Below the pieces are notes generated by a model. The model had not been told where the DNA came from. It worked only from the letters and a program-made list of their open reading frames with translations, and ran no database searches. 36,498 nt of DNA from Nocardia exalbida NBRC 100660. Lineage in GTDB: Bacteria; Actinomycetota; Actinomycetes; Mycobacteriales; Mycobacteriaceae. The stretch lies in assembly GCF_000308575.1 (NCBI RefSeq), contig NZ_BAFZ01000114.1:1-36498 (forward strand), in the 5' to 3' direction. Below are positions 8,425 through 18,088 of this stretch, piece by piece. The stretch's first letter is position 1. Each line of letters starts with the position of its first letter. The position numbers and the translations under genes are program-made.

Positions 8425-9066
8425 ATGCGATGGATGGTTGCGGTGGGATTGGTGCTGCTGCTGGGTGGCTGCGCGCACACCACGACGGGAAGGCCGCACC
8501 CGGTAGCGGGGGCCTCGCAGTCGGGCGCGCCGGAGACGGCCGGGGACCTGCGCGATCGGATCGCCTGGGTTCGGCAAGGTACACCGGTTGATCTCACCGG
8601 CTTTCACTCGGCTCGGATCGACGGCGGTCCGGTGACCGACCTGCGGGAAGATATCGCGTTCGTCAGCCCGACCCGCAAGATCAGTTGCATCACCGGGACC
8701 GCCCTGGAAATGGACGGATTCGACTGCATGGTCAGCCTGACGGACCCGGTCCCCGCGCCGGGTGAGGGCTACGGCCAATGGTTCGGCGGGTATGTGTCCT
8801 ATTCCGGTCAGCGATTGACCGTGGGCCGGTTCCGTGGTGATCCAGGACTTTTCATCAACGGCGAGGGCGCGACGTTGCCGTATGACAGCACCGTCACCTT
8901 CGGCGCGTACCTCTGCCGCCTCGCGACGACCGGCCTCACCTGCGTGAACCCCACTACGGGCAGTGGCGTCCAGCTGAGCAGTGAAGGCGTCGTTCCGCTC
9001 GGCTGCCTGCGCGAACTACCGGATGCGGAGCGCGAATCGGTTGTCGGCCGCGCTTACGCCTGCTGA
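8425..9066 (+). CDS. Hypothetical lipoprotein
   Basis: This 213-aa protein has a clear lipoprotein signal: Arg2, a hydrophobic run, and the lipobox L-G-G-C with the acylated Cys at residue 16. It should be anchored to the outer face of the membrane. The mature part contains several cysteines (in the ISCITG, FDCMV, YLCRL, LTCVN and LGCLRE contexts and at the C-terminus), so disulfide bonds are likely. I do not recognise a named family. ATG 8425 has a nearby GAG; the in-frame GTG at 8416 would only add three residues. It lies 71 bp after the WXG100 gene and converges on tuf, sharing the terminator at 9133-9166. Its low-level link to the secretion island is positional only. Confidence 0.75.
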   Translation: MRWMVAVGLVLLLGGCAHTTTGRPHPVAGASQSGAPETAGDLRDRIAWVRQGTPVDLTGFHSARIDGGPVTDLREDIAFVSPTRKISCITGTALEMDGFDCMVSLTDPVPAPGEGYGQWFGGYVSYSGQRLTVGRFRGDPGLFINGEGATLPYDSTVTFGAYLCRLATTGLTCVNPTTGSGVQLSSEGVVPLGCLRELPDAERESVVGRAYAC

Positions 9067-9132
9067 GCTGTAGCACCCGATCCCCGCATCGGCGCTCGGC
9101 GCATCTGCACAGCCGTTCGCCCCCGAAAACGC

Positions 9133-9166
9133 GAACGGCGCCGCCCCTTTCGGAGCGGCGCCGTTC
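9133..9166. terminator. Strong hairpin terminator between the lipoprotein gene and tuf
   Basis: A perfect 12-bp stem (9133-9144 with 9155-9166, GAACGGCGCCGC and its complement) encloses a 10-base loop. It lies 17 bp past the tuf stop on the minus strand and 66 bp past the converging lipoprotein gene, so it can serve both directions. Confidence 0.8.
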
Positions 9167-9182
9167 CCAGCGATTCAGTGAA

Positions 9183-10373
<1,191 letters not shown>

Positions 10374-10416
10374 TGTTTGTCCTCCTGGACTTGTTGGTGC
10401 GTGCAGTTGCAGCAGT

Positions 10417-10432
10417 GCGGGGTCATCCCCGC
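10417..10432 (-). other. Small hairpin in the fusA-tuf spacer
   Basis: GCGGGG (10417-10422) pairs with CCCCGC (10427-10432) across a TCAT loop. It lies 40 bp after fusA and about 45 bp before the tuf start. It could be an RNA-processing or partial-termination element, but no T-tract is present. Confidence 0.35.
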
Positions 10433-10472
10433 GGAGACGGGGAAAGGGGTATTACAAACGCCCGGGAGCCAT

Positions 10473-12575
10473 TTACTCGCCGGTCGCCTTGGCGATGATC
10501 TCCTTCGACACGTTGGCCGGAACCTCCGCGTACGAGTCGAACACCATGGAGTAGTTCGCCCGGCCCTGGGTCTTCGACCGCAGGTCACCGATGTAACCGA
10601 ACATCTCCGAGAGCGGAACCAGCGCCTTGACGACACGGGCACCACTGCGTTCCTCCATGGCCTGGATCTGACCACGGCGGGAGTTCAGGTCGCCGATCAC
10701 GTCGCCCATGTAGTCCTCGGGCGTGGTGACCTCGACCGCCATCAGCGGCTCGAGGATCACCGGACCGGCCTTGCGAGCCGCTTCCTTGAGCGCCTGCGCA
10801 CCTGCGATCTTGAACGCCATTTCCGACGAGTCGACGTCGTGGTAGGCACCGTCGAGCAGCGTGACCTTCATGTTCACCAGCGGGTAGCCGGCGAGCACAC
10901 CGTACTGCATGGCGTCCTGGGCGCCGGCGTCCACCGAAGGGATGTACTCCTTCGGCACACGGCCACCGGTGACCTTGTTCTCGAATTCGTAGTGCGCGCC
11001 GTCTTCGCCGACGAACGGCTCGAGCGCGATGATCACCTTCGCGAACTGGCCGGAACCACCGGTCTGCTTCTTGTGCGTGTACTCGAGCTTCTCGACCCGC
11101 TTGGTGATCGTCTCGCGGTAGGCCACCTGCGGCTTACCGACGTTCGCCTCGACCTTGAACTCGCGGCGCATGCGGTCGACCAGGATGTCGAGGTGGAGCT
11201 CGCCCATACCGCCGATGACGGTCTGGCCGGTCTCCTGGTCGAGCTTGACCGAGAAGGTCGGGTCCTCTTCGGACAGGCGCTGGATCGCGGTGCCCAGCTT
11301 CTCCTGGTCGGACTTGGTCTTCGGCTCGATGGAGACCTCGATGACCGGGTCCGGGAAGGTCATGGACTCGAGCACGATCTGGTTCTGCGGATCGCACAGG
11401 GTGTCACCGGTGGTGGTGTCCTTCAGGCCGATGACCGCGTAGATGTGGCCCGCCGAGGCGGCGCCGACCGGGTTCTCCTTGTTGGAGTGCATCTGGAACA
11501 GCTTGCCCAGACGCTCCTTCTTGCCCTTGGTCGAGTTGATGACCTGGGCGCCGGAGTCGACCTTGCCGGAGTACACCCGGACGTAGGTCAGCTTGCCGAA
11601 GAACGGGTGCACCGCGATCTTGAACGCCAGGGCCGCGAACGGCTCGTCGGCGCTCGGCTTGCGGGTGAGCAGCTCCTCTTCCTTGCCGGGCACGTGGCCG
11701 GTGGTGGCCTCCACGTCCAGCGGCGAGGGCAGGTAGTCGATGACCGCGTCCAGCATGGGCTGCACGCCCTTGTTCTTGAACGCGGAGCCGCACAGCACCG
11801 GGTAGAGCTCGGAGGTCACCGTCAGCTTGCGGATGGCGCCCTTGATCTCCTCGACAGTCAGCTCTTCGCCGCCGAAGAACTTCTCCAGCAGCGCCTCGTC
11901 CGACTCGGCGACGGTCTCGAGCAGCTCCTGGCGGTACTGCTCGGCCCTCTCCTTCAGGTCGTCCGGGATCTCGACGACCTCGTACTGCTCGCCGAGCTTG
12001 GTCTCGCCGCGCCAGACCTTCGCGTTGTTCTCGACCAGGTCGATGATGCCCTCGAAGGTGTCCTCCGCGCCGATCGGCAGCTGGATGACCAGCGGCTTCG
12101 CGCCGAGGCGGTCCTTGATGGTCTGCACGGTGAAGTAGAAGTCCGCACCGAGCTTGTCCATCTTGTTGACGAAGCAGATCCGCGGCACGTCGTACTTGTC
12201 CGCCTGACGCCACACCTGCTCGGACTGCGGCTCGACGCCTTCCTTGCCGTCGAACACCGCGACGGCGCCGTCGAGCACGCGCAGCGACCGCTCCACCTCC
12301 ACGGTGAAGTCGACGTGCCCGGGGGTGTCGATGATGTTGATCTGGTTGTCTTTCCAGAAGCACGTGGTAGCCGCGGAGGTGATGGTGATACCACGCTCCT
12401 GCTCCTGCTCCATCCAGTCCATCGTGGCGGCGCCGTCGTGGACCTCACCGATCTTGTAGGTGATGCCGGTGTAGAAGAGGATGCGTTCGGTTGTGGTCGT
12501 CTTGCCCGCATCGATGTGGGCCATGATGCCGATGTTGCGGACCTTGTTCAGGTCGGTGAGCACGTCCTGTGCCAC
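10473..12575 (-). CDS. fusA: Elongation factor G
   Basis: EF-G (700 aa) is the GTPase that drives ribosome translocation and, with RRF, ribosome recycling. The G1 motif AHIDAGKT is at residues 19-26, followed by DTPGHVDF and NKMDK. The beta-barrel and domains III-V follow to a normal length, ending in the usual actinobacterial C-terminus. The start is GTG at 12575, with a GGGGAAGA element upstream. It lies 137 bp after rpsG and about 100 bp before tuf, in the conserved str operon order. Nothing unusual was seen. Confidence 0.98.
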   Translation of the reverse strand: MAQDVLTDLNKVRNIGIMAHIDAGKTTTTERILFYTGITYKIGEVHDGAATMDWMEQEQERGITITSAATTCFWKDNQINIIDTPGHVDFTVEVERSLRVLDGAVAVFDGKEGVEPQSEQVWRQADKYDVPRICFVNKMDKLGADFYFTVQTIKDRLGAKPLVIQLPIGAEDTFEGIIDLVENNAKVWRGETKLGEQYEVVEIPDDLKERAEQYRQELLETVAESDEALLEKFFGGEELTVEEIKGAIRKLTVTSELYPVLCGSAFKNKGVQPMLDAVIDYLPSPLDVEATTGHVPGKEEELLTRKPSADEPFAALAFKIAVHPFFGKLTYVRVYSGKVDSGAQVINSTKGKKERLGKLFQMHSNKENPVGAASAGHIYAVIGLKDTTTGDTLCDPQNQIVLESMTFPDPVIEVSIEPKTKSDQEKLGTAIQRLSEEDPTFSVKLDQETGQTVIGGMGELHLDILVDRMRREFKVEANVGKPQVAYRETITKRVEKLEYTHKKQTGGSGQFAKVIIALEPFVGEDGAHYEFENKVTGGRVPKEYIPSVDAGAQDAMQYGVLAGYPLVNMKVTLLDGAYHDVDSSEMAFKIAGAQALKEAARKAGPVILEPLMAVEVTTPEDYMGDVIGDLNSRRGQIQAMEERSGARVVKALVPLSEMFGYIGDLRSKTQGRANYSMVFDSYAEVPANVSKEIIAKATGE

Positions 12576-12712
12576 GGAAATCTTCCCCGCTCGTAGCTAG
12601 TTGGGATTATCGGGGACGACCCTGTGGTCGCCTCTATGTCAACGCCGGACGCGGCCGGTGAGTGCCGCGTTCCGGCTGTGCCTCCCGACCCAGACGGCGG
12701 GCCGGGTAGACG

Positions 12713-13183
12713 TCACCAGCGGTAGTGCGCGAAGGCCCGGTTGGACTCGGCCATCTTGTGGGTGTCCTCGCGACGCTTGACCGAGGCGCCGAGGCCGTTG
12801 CTGGCGTCGAGCAGTTCGTTGGCCAGGCGCTCGACCATGGTCTTCTCCCGGCGAGCCCGCGAGTAGTTGACCAGCCAGCGCAGCGCCAGCGTGTTGGAGC
12901 GGCCCGGACGGACCTCCACCGGCACCTGGTAGGTGGCGCCACCGACGCGGCGCGGCTTGACCTCGAGTGCGGGCTTGACGTTGTCCAGCGCGCGCTTGAG
13001 CGTGACGACCGGATCGGTGCCGGTCTTCTCGCGCGCCTGCTCCAGCGCGCCGTAGACGATGCGCTCGGCGGTGGACTTCTTGCCGTCCAGCAAGATCTTG
13101 TTGACCAGCTGAGTGACCAGCGGCGACCCGTAGACCGGGTCGTTGATCAGCGGACGCTTGGGTGCGGGGCCCTTGCGTGGCAT
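12713..13183 (-). CDS. rpsG: 30S ribosomal protein S7
   Basis: S7 (156 aa) is a primary 16S rRNA-binding protein that nucleates assembly of the 30S head and contacts the E site. The N-terminal basic arm (MPRKGPAPKR) and the conserved core are typical, as is the length. It starts at ATG 13183, a single base after the rpsL stop codon, so rpsL and rpsG are almost certainly translationally coupled. It is the second gene of the str operon. In E. coli, S7 represses its own operon by binding the mRNA between rpsL and rpsG; the 1-bp spacer here leaves little room for that mechanism. Confidence 0.98.
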   Translation of the reverse strand: MPRKGPAPKRPLINDPVYGSPLVTQLVNKILLDGKKSTAERIVYGALEQAREKTGTDPVVTLKRALDNVKPALEVKPRRVGGATYQVPVEVRPGRSNTLALRWLVNYSRARREKTMVERLANELLDASNGLGASVKRREDTHKMAESNRAFAHYRW

Positions 13184-13184
13184 A

Positions 13185-13559
13185 TCAGCTCTTCTCCTTC
13201 TTGGCGCCGTAACGGCTGCGGGCCTGCTTGCGGTTCTTCACACCCTGGGTGTCGAGCGAGCCACGGATGATCTTGTAGCGGACACCGGGGAGGTCCTTCA
13301 CACGACCGCCACGCACGAGCACCATCGAGTGCTCCTGCAGGTTGTGGCCCTCGCCCGGAATGTAGGCCGTGACCTCGACCGAGCTGGTCAGGCGAACACG
13401 CGCGACCTTGCGCAGCGCGGAGTTCGGCTTCTTCGGGGTCGTGGTGTACACGCGGGTGCACACGCCACGACGCTGCGGGCTCCCCTTCAGGGCCGCGGTC
13501 TTCGTCTTGGAGACCTTGTCGCGGCGACCCTTGCGGACCAGCTGGTTGATGGTTGGCAT
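13185..13559 (-). CDS. rpsL: 30S ribosomal protein S12
   Basis: S12 (124 aa) sits at the decoding centre of the 30S subunit and influences translational accuracy. The universal TPKKPNSALRK motif is present with K43, and the GGRVKDLPG motif with K88. These are the wild-type residues at the two sites where substitutions commonly give streptomycin resistance, so the sequence predicts a sensitive S12. The start is ATG at 13559 with an AAGGAAAG site. It is the first gene of the str operon; the leader and promoter must lie in the 342-bp gap upstream. Confidence 0.98.
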   Translation of the reverse strand: MPTINQLVRKGRRDKVSKTKTAALKGSPQRRGVCTRVYTTTPKKPNSALRKVARVRLTSSVEVTAYIPGEGHNLQEHSMVLVRGGRVKDLPGVRYKIIRGSLDTQGVKNRKQARSRYGAKKEKS

Positions 13560-13901
13560 AGACCGGCTTTCCTTATTAGTTAACGCGGTGTGTGGACTTC
13601 ATGTCTGTTATGAGTTCGCGGCGCTCCCGGGGCCCGTCGTGGAAGCAAGCTTCCATTTCCGGGCCCGTCGTTCACACCGCTGTCATCGAGCTTTCACTCG
13701 CACGTCCGGCCACGTTTCTCGCGTCCCGAGGTCGGGCGTGTCGCGCGCGGCGCGGAGCCCTTAATCCGGGCACGCTGGAGTCGTCGGCCGCTTTCGCTGG
13801 CCTACGGTCACGCACGAACTTGCCCGTATGCTTCCGGGCACAGCGATCCACGATACCCGTGGCCGGGACACAGGGTCAAAGCGGGTCGGTTCGAGGATCG
13901 T
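13560..13901 (-). promoter_or_regulatory. str operon leader and promoter region
   Basis: These 342 bp contain no credible gene and separate a lipoprotein gene from rpsL. An 11-bp direct repeat (GGGCCCGTCGT at 13630-13640 and 13661-13671) flanks an inverted repeat (TGGAAGC-AA-GCTTCCA, 13640-13655). The sequence next to rpsL is AT-richer and carries its ribosome site. I could not fix a -35/-10 pair with confidence. No strong terminator for the upstream lipoprotein genes is visible, so read-through is possible. Confidence 0.5.
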
Positions 13902-14459
13902 CTACCTGGCCAGGTTCAAGGTCATTTCCATCAGCTTCTTCGCCGCGTCGCACGGATCAGGGTGGCCCGAGCCGGGCCGGTAGTTGATCCACCAGCCGAT
14001 CACGCCGTTGTCCGGCGCACTCGCCGTCACACCGCAGGAGTCCGGGTCCTTCGGCCTGCGGATCTGCAATGCCAGCGAACTCTGGATGGTGATGTTGGTG
14101 GTTTCGTAGCCGAGCTTGCTGTTCGTCTGCTTCTCGTTGCTCAGCGTCCCGTTCTCGTACCAGTTGAGCGTGGCCATCCCATTACCGCCGGGCGCGCCGA
14201 TCAGGTCCCACATGCAGACGGCGCCGAAGAACGAGTCGCTCACCTGGACGCTCTCACCGATCGCCTCGCCGATCTGGTCGTGGGAGAGGATCTCGCATTC
14301 CCGCAGCAATTTATCCAGCCTGGTGTTGACCGGCTGGCTCGCGCCCACCGGCTGCGCGTTTCCGGAGATCACCTGGCTGCACCCGACCACGGACAACGCG
14401 AGGACCACCGCGGCGGCAGCGGCCGCGCCGCGCCTGCACAGGTCTCGGCCGACGTTCAC
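13902..14459 (-). CDS. DUF3558-type lipoprotein
   Basis: This 185-aa protein starts at GTG 14459, with a GAGGGGTG ribosome site. It has a signal peptide with an Ala-rich hydrophobic core ending in V-V-G-C, a lipobox, so it should be membrane-anchored on the outside. The mature part resembles DUF3558 lipoproteins common in Nocardia and relatives: a Leu/Cys-rich start (LLRECEILSHDQIGEAIG), a central VCMWDL segment, and a conserved C-terminal PDPCDAAKKL. The molecular role of the family is not known. It follows another DUF3558 gene by 10 bp, forming a tandem paralogous operon upstream of rpsL. Confidence 0.85.
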   Translation of the reverse strand: MNVGRDLCRRGAAAAAAVVLALSVVGCSQVISGNAQPVGASQPVNTRLDKLLRECEILSHDQIGEAIGESVQVSDSFFGAVCMWDLIGAPGGNGMATLNWYENGTLSNEKQTNSKLGYETTNITIQSSLALQIRRPKDPDSCGVTASAPDNGVIGWWINYRPGSGHPDPCDAAKKLMEMTLNLAR

Positions 14460-14469
14460 TCGTCACCCC

Positions 14470-14997
14470 TCACTGAATCCGTTGCAGAGTCAGCTCGGCC
14501 AGAGCGCGGCTCCGGTCACACGGGTTGCCGGACACCGCGCCGAACGAGCCGATGTTGGTGGACCACTCGAAGAAGTCGTCGCCGAGTTGCACCGCCAGAT
14601 CGCAGATCACGCCGGTGGGATCCAAAGCGGCGAAGCCATCCCTCCCACCCACTTTTATCGGATCGGGCGCGCGGCCGTTGACCGTCACCCACGCCCGTTC
14701 CCGTTCGATGGGACTGCCCCGGTAGGAAGCGAATGTGATACTCGGCGAACCGATTCCGGCCGACTGCCAGTTGCAGCCGATGGCGTTGCGGAACACTCCG
14801 GAGATCCGGCCGAGCCCACCGAGAGTGCGCACCTCGTCGTCGGTCACGTGACCACACTCCCCGACGAACGGTCCGAGCGCCACCACTTTCGGCGCCGGAC
14901 GGGACGGACCCGAGTCCTCGGTCTCCTCCCCCGAACCGCACCCCGCCAGTGCGAGCACCAAGGCTGCCGTGATGCCGACTGCCGACTTGATCCGCAT
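14470..14997 (-). CDS. DUF3558-type lipoprotein (tandem paralogue)
   Basis: This 175-aa protein has a signal peptide followed by the lipobox L-A-G-C-G-S-G, an acidic Glu/Asp-rich linker, and a DUF3558-like domain (GECGHVTDDEVRTLGG ... GCNWQ ... CDRSRALAEL). ATG 14997 is preferred to the open frame upstream to 15039 because it places the Arg/Lys n-region directly before the hydrophobic core. It should be an outer-surface lipoprotein. It is the first gene of a two-gene operon with its paralogue, 10 bp apart, and lies 57 bp downstream of hpd on the same strand. The function is unknown; gene duplication is inferred from shared layout and domain. Confidence 0.85.
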   Translation of the reverse strand: MRIKSAVGITAALVLALAGCGSGEETEDSGPSRPAPKVVALGPFVGECGHVTDDEVRTLGGLGRISGVFRNAIGCNWQSAGIGSPSITFASYRGSPIERERAWVTVNGRAPDPIKVGGRDGFAALDPTGVICDLAVQLGDDFFEWSTNIGSFGAVSGNPCDRSRALAELTLQRIQ

Positions 14998-15054
14998 GCG
15001 AAGAACTCTACCGACGCGCACGCCCAAGAGGCTGGACAAGATCGCCCGCCCCGA

Positions 15055-16257
15055 TCACAGATTGCCCCTGGCCTCCTGCTCGCGTTCGATCGCCTGGAAC
15101 AGGGCCTTGAAATTGCCCTTGCCGAAGCCGAGGGAGCCGTGGCGCTCGATCAGTTCGAAGAAGACCGTAGGGCGGTCGGTGAGCGGCCTGGTGAAGATCT
15201 GCAACAGGTAACCGTCCTCGTCGCGGTCGACCAGGATGCCACGGCGCTGGAGTTCCTCGACCGGGACGCGGACCCTGCCGATGCGGGCGCGTAGTTCCGG
15301 GTCCTCGTAATAGGCGGCGGGGGTCTCCAGGAATTCGACGCCCTCCCGGCGCAAGGCGTCCACGCAGGTCAGGATGTCGTTGGTGGCGAGCGCGATGTGC
15401 TGGACGCCGGGGCCGCGGTAGAACTCCAGATACTCGTCGATCTGCGAGCGCTTCTTGCCGATGGCCGGCTCGTTGAGGGGGAACTTCACCCGGTGGTTTC
15501 CGTTGGCGACGACCTTGCTCATCAGCGCCGAATACTCGGTGGCGATATCGTCGCCGACGAATTCGGCCATGTTCGTGAACCCCATGACCCGCCGGTAGAA
15601 CTCGACCCACTCGTCCATCTGCCCGAGTTCCACGTTGCCAACGACGTGGTCGATCGCCTGGAACAGCCGGGCGGGCGCGCCGTCGCGCCGTTGATAGTGG
15701 GAGCGGCGGGCGACATAACCGGGCAGGTAGGGCCCGAAGTAGCCGGACCGGTCGACCAAGGTATGCCTGGTCTCGCCATAGGTGGCCAGCGCGGCCGAGC
15801 GGACCGTGCCGAAGTCGTCGGTGTCGTCGTGCGGTTCGACCAGTACTTTCGCGCCGTGTGCGCGCGCCCACGCGACACATCGGTCGACGTCGGGTACTTC
15901 GAGGGCGATGTCGACCACGCCGTCGCCGTGCCGATCGTGGTGGGCGACCAGCGGACTGTCCGCATGCACCGCTCCGGTGATCACGAAGCGCGCCGCGCCG
16001 CTGCGCAGAACGAACGCCTTGTGGTCGCGATTGCCGGTCTCCGGACCCGAATACGCCTCCAACCGCATCCCGAAGGCGGATTCCAGGAAGTGCGCGGTCT
16101 GCGTGGCGTTGCCCACCACCCAGACCAGGGCGTCCCACCCGATGACCGGAAACGGGTCACCGCTGTCGTCGTGGTCTACCAACCCCACGAGCGTGCGCAG
16201 CTCGCCGTCGCTGGGGACGGCGCCGGACCGGGCGCCCGGCAAGTGCTCGATGGTCAT
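15055..16257 (-). CDS. hpd: 4-hydroxyphenylpyruvate dioxygenase
   Basis: This 400-aa enzyme converts 4-hydroxyphenylpyruvate to homogentisate, the second step of tyrosine degradation, using Fe(II) and O2. It shows the two vicinal-oxygen-chelate repeats. The iron ligands fit H204 (AIDHVVGN), H287 (VQHIAL) and E368 (FFELIERHG). The C-terminal helix with GNFKALF is complete. ATG 16257 gives the usual family length; a longer open frame to 16431 would overlap the divergent regulator and adds no conserved sequence. No clear Shine-Dalgarno precedes the start, so translation may be leaderless. It is divergent from an Lrp/AsnC-type regulator, a common actinobacterial arrangement, which probably controls it in response to tyrosine or its products. 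Confidence 0.95.
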   Translation of the reverse strand: MTIEHLPGARSGAVPSDGELRTLVGLVDHDDSGDPFPVIGWDALVWVVGNATQTAHFLESAFGMRLEAYSGPETGNRDHKAFVLRSGAARFVITGAVHADSPLVAHHDRHGDGVVDIALEVPDVDRCVAWARAHGAKVLVEPHDDTDDFGTVRSAALATYGETRHTLVDRSGYFGPYLPGYVARRSHYQRRDGAPARLFQAIDHVVGNVELGQMDEWVEFYRRVMGFTNMAEFVGDDIATEYSALMSKVVANGNHRVKFPLNEPAIGKKRSQIDEYLEFYRGPGVQHIALATNDILTCVDALRREGVEFLETPAAYYEDPELRARIGRVRVPVEELQRRGILVDRDEDGYLLQIFTRPLTDRPTVFFELIERHGSLGFGKGNFKALFQAIEREQEARGNL

Positions 16258-16418
16258 GGACCAAGGAAATCGCCGGGTCCGCCGGATAGGCAACAGCGTC
16301 TGATCCGGATAGGCAGGGTGGCGAATTCGTCTAGCAAATGGCGCATGGTGCTGGACAATTTGAATAGCATCGAGGGGACGGGCAGCAAGCCCCTCCCGGT
16401 GCCCGAACGGAGGCCGCC
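16258..16418. promoter_or_regulatory. hpd / Lrp-type regulator divergent control region
   Basis: This 161-bp spacer should hold both promoters and the regulator's operator. A short inverted repeat, CAAAT (16335-16339) and ATTTG (16358-16362), lies in its middle in an AT-rich patch typical of Lrp/AsnC sites. The match is weak and unproven. Confidence 0.35.
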
Positions 16419-16943
16419 ATGGCGCGCACATCGGCGAAGCTCGACGAACTCGACCTCGCCATCCTCACCGCGATGCACGAGTACCAAAAGGCGGGCATTC
16501 TCGAGCTGTCCCGCCGGACCAGGGTCGCCAGGGCCACGGTGCAGTCCCGGATCGCGCGCATGGAGGAGTCGGGCGTGATCGCCTCCTACGACCCGCAGAT
16601 CGACGTCACCGCGGCGGGGTTCGACGTGCAGGCGTTCGTCACGCTGGAGATCGCCCAGGGCGCGCTGGACGCGGTGGCCGCCGAACTCGACGCCATCCCC
16701 GGGGTGCTGGAGGCCTACGCCACCACCGGCACCGGCGACGTGCTGTGCCGGATCGGCGCCGACTCGCACGCCGGGTTGCAGGCGGTGCTGCTGAGCATCG
16801 ACCGGACCTCATCGGTGGTGCGCTCGCACAGCGTCATCGTGCTGTCCACCGTGGTCGAACGCCGGGCGCTGCCGCTGTTGCGCACGCTGAGCCCGACCGG
16901 CACCACCAAGGCGCCCGCCTATCGTCCAGCCCGGGAGCCGTAA
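16419..16943 (+). CDS. Lrp/AsnC family transcriptional regulator
   Basis: This 174-aa protein has an N-terminal helix-turn-helix (residues about 8-60; LDELDLAIL ... ELSRRTRVARATVQSRIARMEESGVI). A C-terminal RAM-type effector-binding and oligomerisation domain follows (about 68-150; VTLEI ... VLEAYATTGTGDVLCRI). Family members are small-molecule-responsive, often amino-acid-responsive, regulators of metabolic genes. It is divergent from hpd by 161 bp, so control of tyrosine catabolism and of itself is a reasonable inference. It converges tail-to-tail with the AlkZ-like gene, with only 10 bp between stop codons. The start ATG 16419 gives a standard family N-terminus. Confidence 0.9.
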   Translation: MARTSAKLDELDLAILTAMHEYQKAGILELSRRTRVARATVQSRIARMEESGVIASYDPQIDVTAAGFDVQAFVTLEIAQGALDAVAAELDAIPGVLEAYATTGTGDVLCRIGADSHAGLQAVLLSIDRTSSVVRSHSVIVLSTVVERRALPLLRTLSPTGTTKAPAYRPAREP

Positions 16944-16953
16944 CCGATCCGGC

Positions 16954-18066
16954 TCAGGGGCGCAGGTCGGCGCGCACGTCGAGGATTTCCACGCTTCCCC
17001 GCTTGCCCTCCTCCGAGAAGGCGAGCAGAGCGTGCGCCTCGGCCTCGACCTCCGCGCGCTCCGCGTTCGTCCAGCTCCGGGTCGGGCTGATGCGCAGCCG
17101 GGCGGACTTCGCATCCGCGAAGACCTTGTAAAGGCCCGCGAGAAAGCCGTCGACCAGCACCGGAGAGACCTGAGCCGCGAACGCGCGCAGCGGAGGAGCG
17201 GCGCCGTCGGGCACGATCCGCGTCCGATCCTGGTGCGACAACAGAACGTTGTCGTACCAGCCGAGCAGCCGCACCGGAGCGGGGACGTCCGGATCGGCCA
17301 GCGCGCCGTCGGCGACGTCGTAGAGCGTGCGGCCGCGCTCGTCGGTGTAGGTGCGCACCCGATCGCCGAGTTCGGCGACGGCCTTCTTCATCCCGGGCAG
17401 CTTCGACCAGGTCTGCATGTCCATGGTGCTCGCCGGACCGAACGCACGCAGGTAGCGAAAGATCAGCTCCGCCAACGGATATGTGGGGTCCAGCGGCGCG
17501 CCCAACCAGGGCTCGACCCGCGACCAGATCGGCCTGCTGCTGTTCTTCCACTTCCCGCGCGGCGGGGTCTGCAACACCGGCAGCTGATACAGCCAGGTCT
17601 GCACCACCGCGCCCGGGTCGCGGTCGGGGTAGCGCTCGGCGGCGTGGGCGCGCAGGTCCGCCGCCGACATCGGCTCGTCACCGAGCACCGCTTCGCCCTG
17701 CCCGCGCACCTCCTCCGGATCGAGTCCGACCATGGCGCCGTAGTTGAAGCCCTTGCGGAAGGGCGCTTTCTCCAGTTCCGGCTGCACATGGGGCGCGATC
17801 CGCAGCGCGTCGGGCGGCGTGACCAGATGAATGGTGCCGCGCATCAAGGTGATCCGGACCAGCGAGCGGTCCTCCAGCGCGTCCGACACCGTCGACGGAT
17901 CGAAAGCCGCTATGCGGCTCCACAATCCGACGAACGGCGGCGGCGAATCCTGCGCCTGCAATCCGACGAGATGATCACACATTTCGTGCGCCGTCCACGA
18001 CGAGCGCTCGAGCAGATGCTGGCGAGCCAGCAGGGTCCGGTTCAATACCCGGTTGGACAGTTTCAT
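16954..18066 (-). CDS. Winged-helix DNA-binding protein of the AlkZ/YcaQ-like family
   Basis: This 370-aa protein matches the winged-helix family that includes the glycosylase AlkZ/YcaQ. The N-terminus has LLARQHLLER and the HLVGLQAQ segment with its conserved QxQ, followed by LMRGTIHL. Later come the wHTH repeats (DLRAHAAERYP, AFGPASTMDMQTWSKLPGMKKAVAEL). Family members bind DNA, and some unhook interstrand crosslinks or remove alkylated bases; many actinobacterial paralogues are uncharacterised. It follows the quinone oxidoreductase gene by 22 bp on the same strand, so the two may be co-transcribed. No catalytic assignment is made here. The AlkZ Gln motif is present, which leaves activity open. 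Confidence 0.85.
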   Translation of the reverse strand: MKLSNRVLNRTLLARQHLLERSSWTAHEMCDHLVGLQAQDSPPPFVGLWSRIAAFDPSTVSDALEDRSLVRITLMRGTIHLVTPPDALRIAPHVQPELEKAPFRKGFNYGAMVGLDPEEVRGQGEAVLGDEPMSAADLRAHAAERYPDRDPGAVVQTWLYQLPVLQTPPRGKWKNSSRPIWSRVEPWLGAPLDPTYPLAELIFRYLRAFGPASTMDMQTWSKLPGMKKAVAELGDRVRTYTDERGRTLYDVADGALADPDVPAPVRLLGWYDNVLLSHQDRTRIVPDGAAPPLRAFAAQVSPVLVDGFLAGLYKVFADAKSARLRISPTRSWTNAERAEVEAEAHALLAFSEEGKRGSVEILDVRADLRP

Positions 18067-18088
18067 GACTGGGGGCGGACCGGACGAG

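Noticed and set aside
13185..13559. Possible streptomycin-resistance change in S12
   Set aside because: K43 and K88 are both wild type.
16258..16431. An N-terminal extension of hpd
   Set aside because: It would overlap the divergent regulator's start and adds no HPPD-like sequence; ATG 16257 gives the normal 400-aa length.
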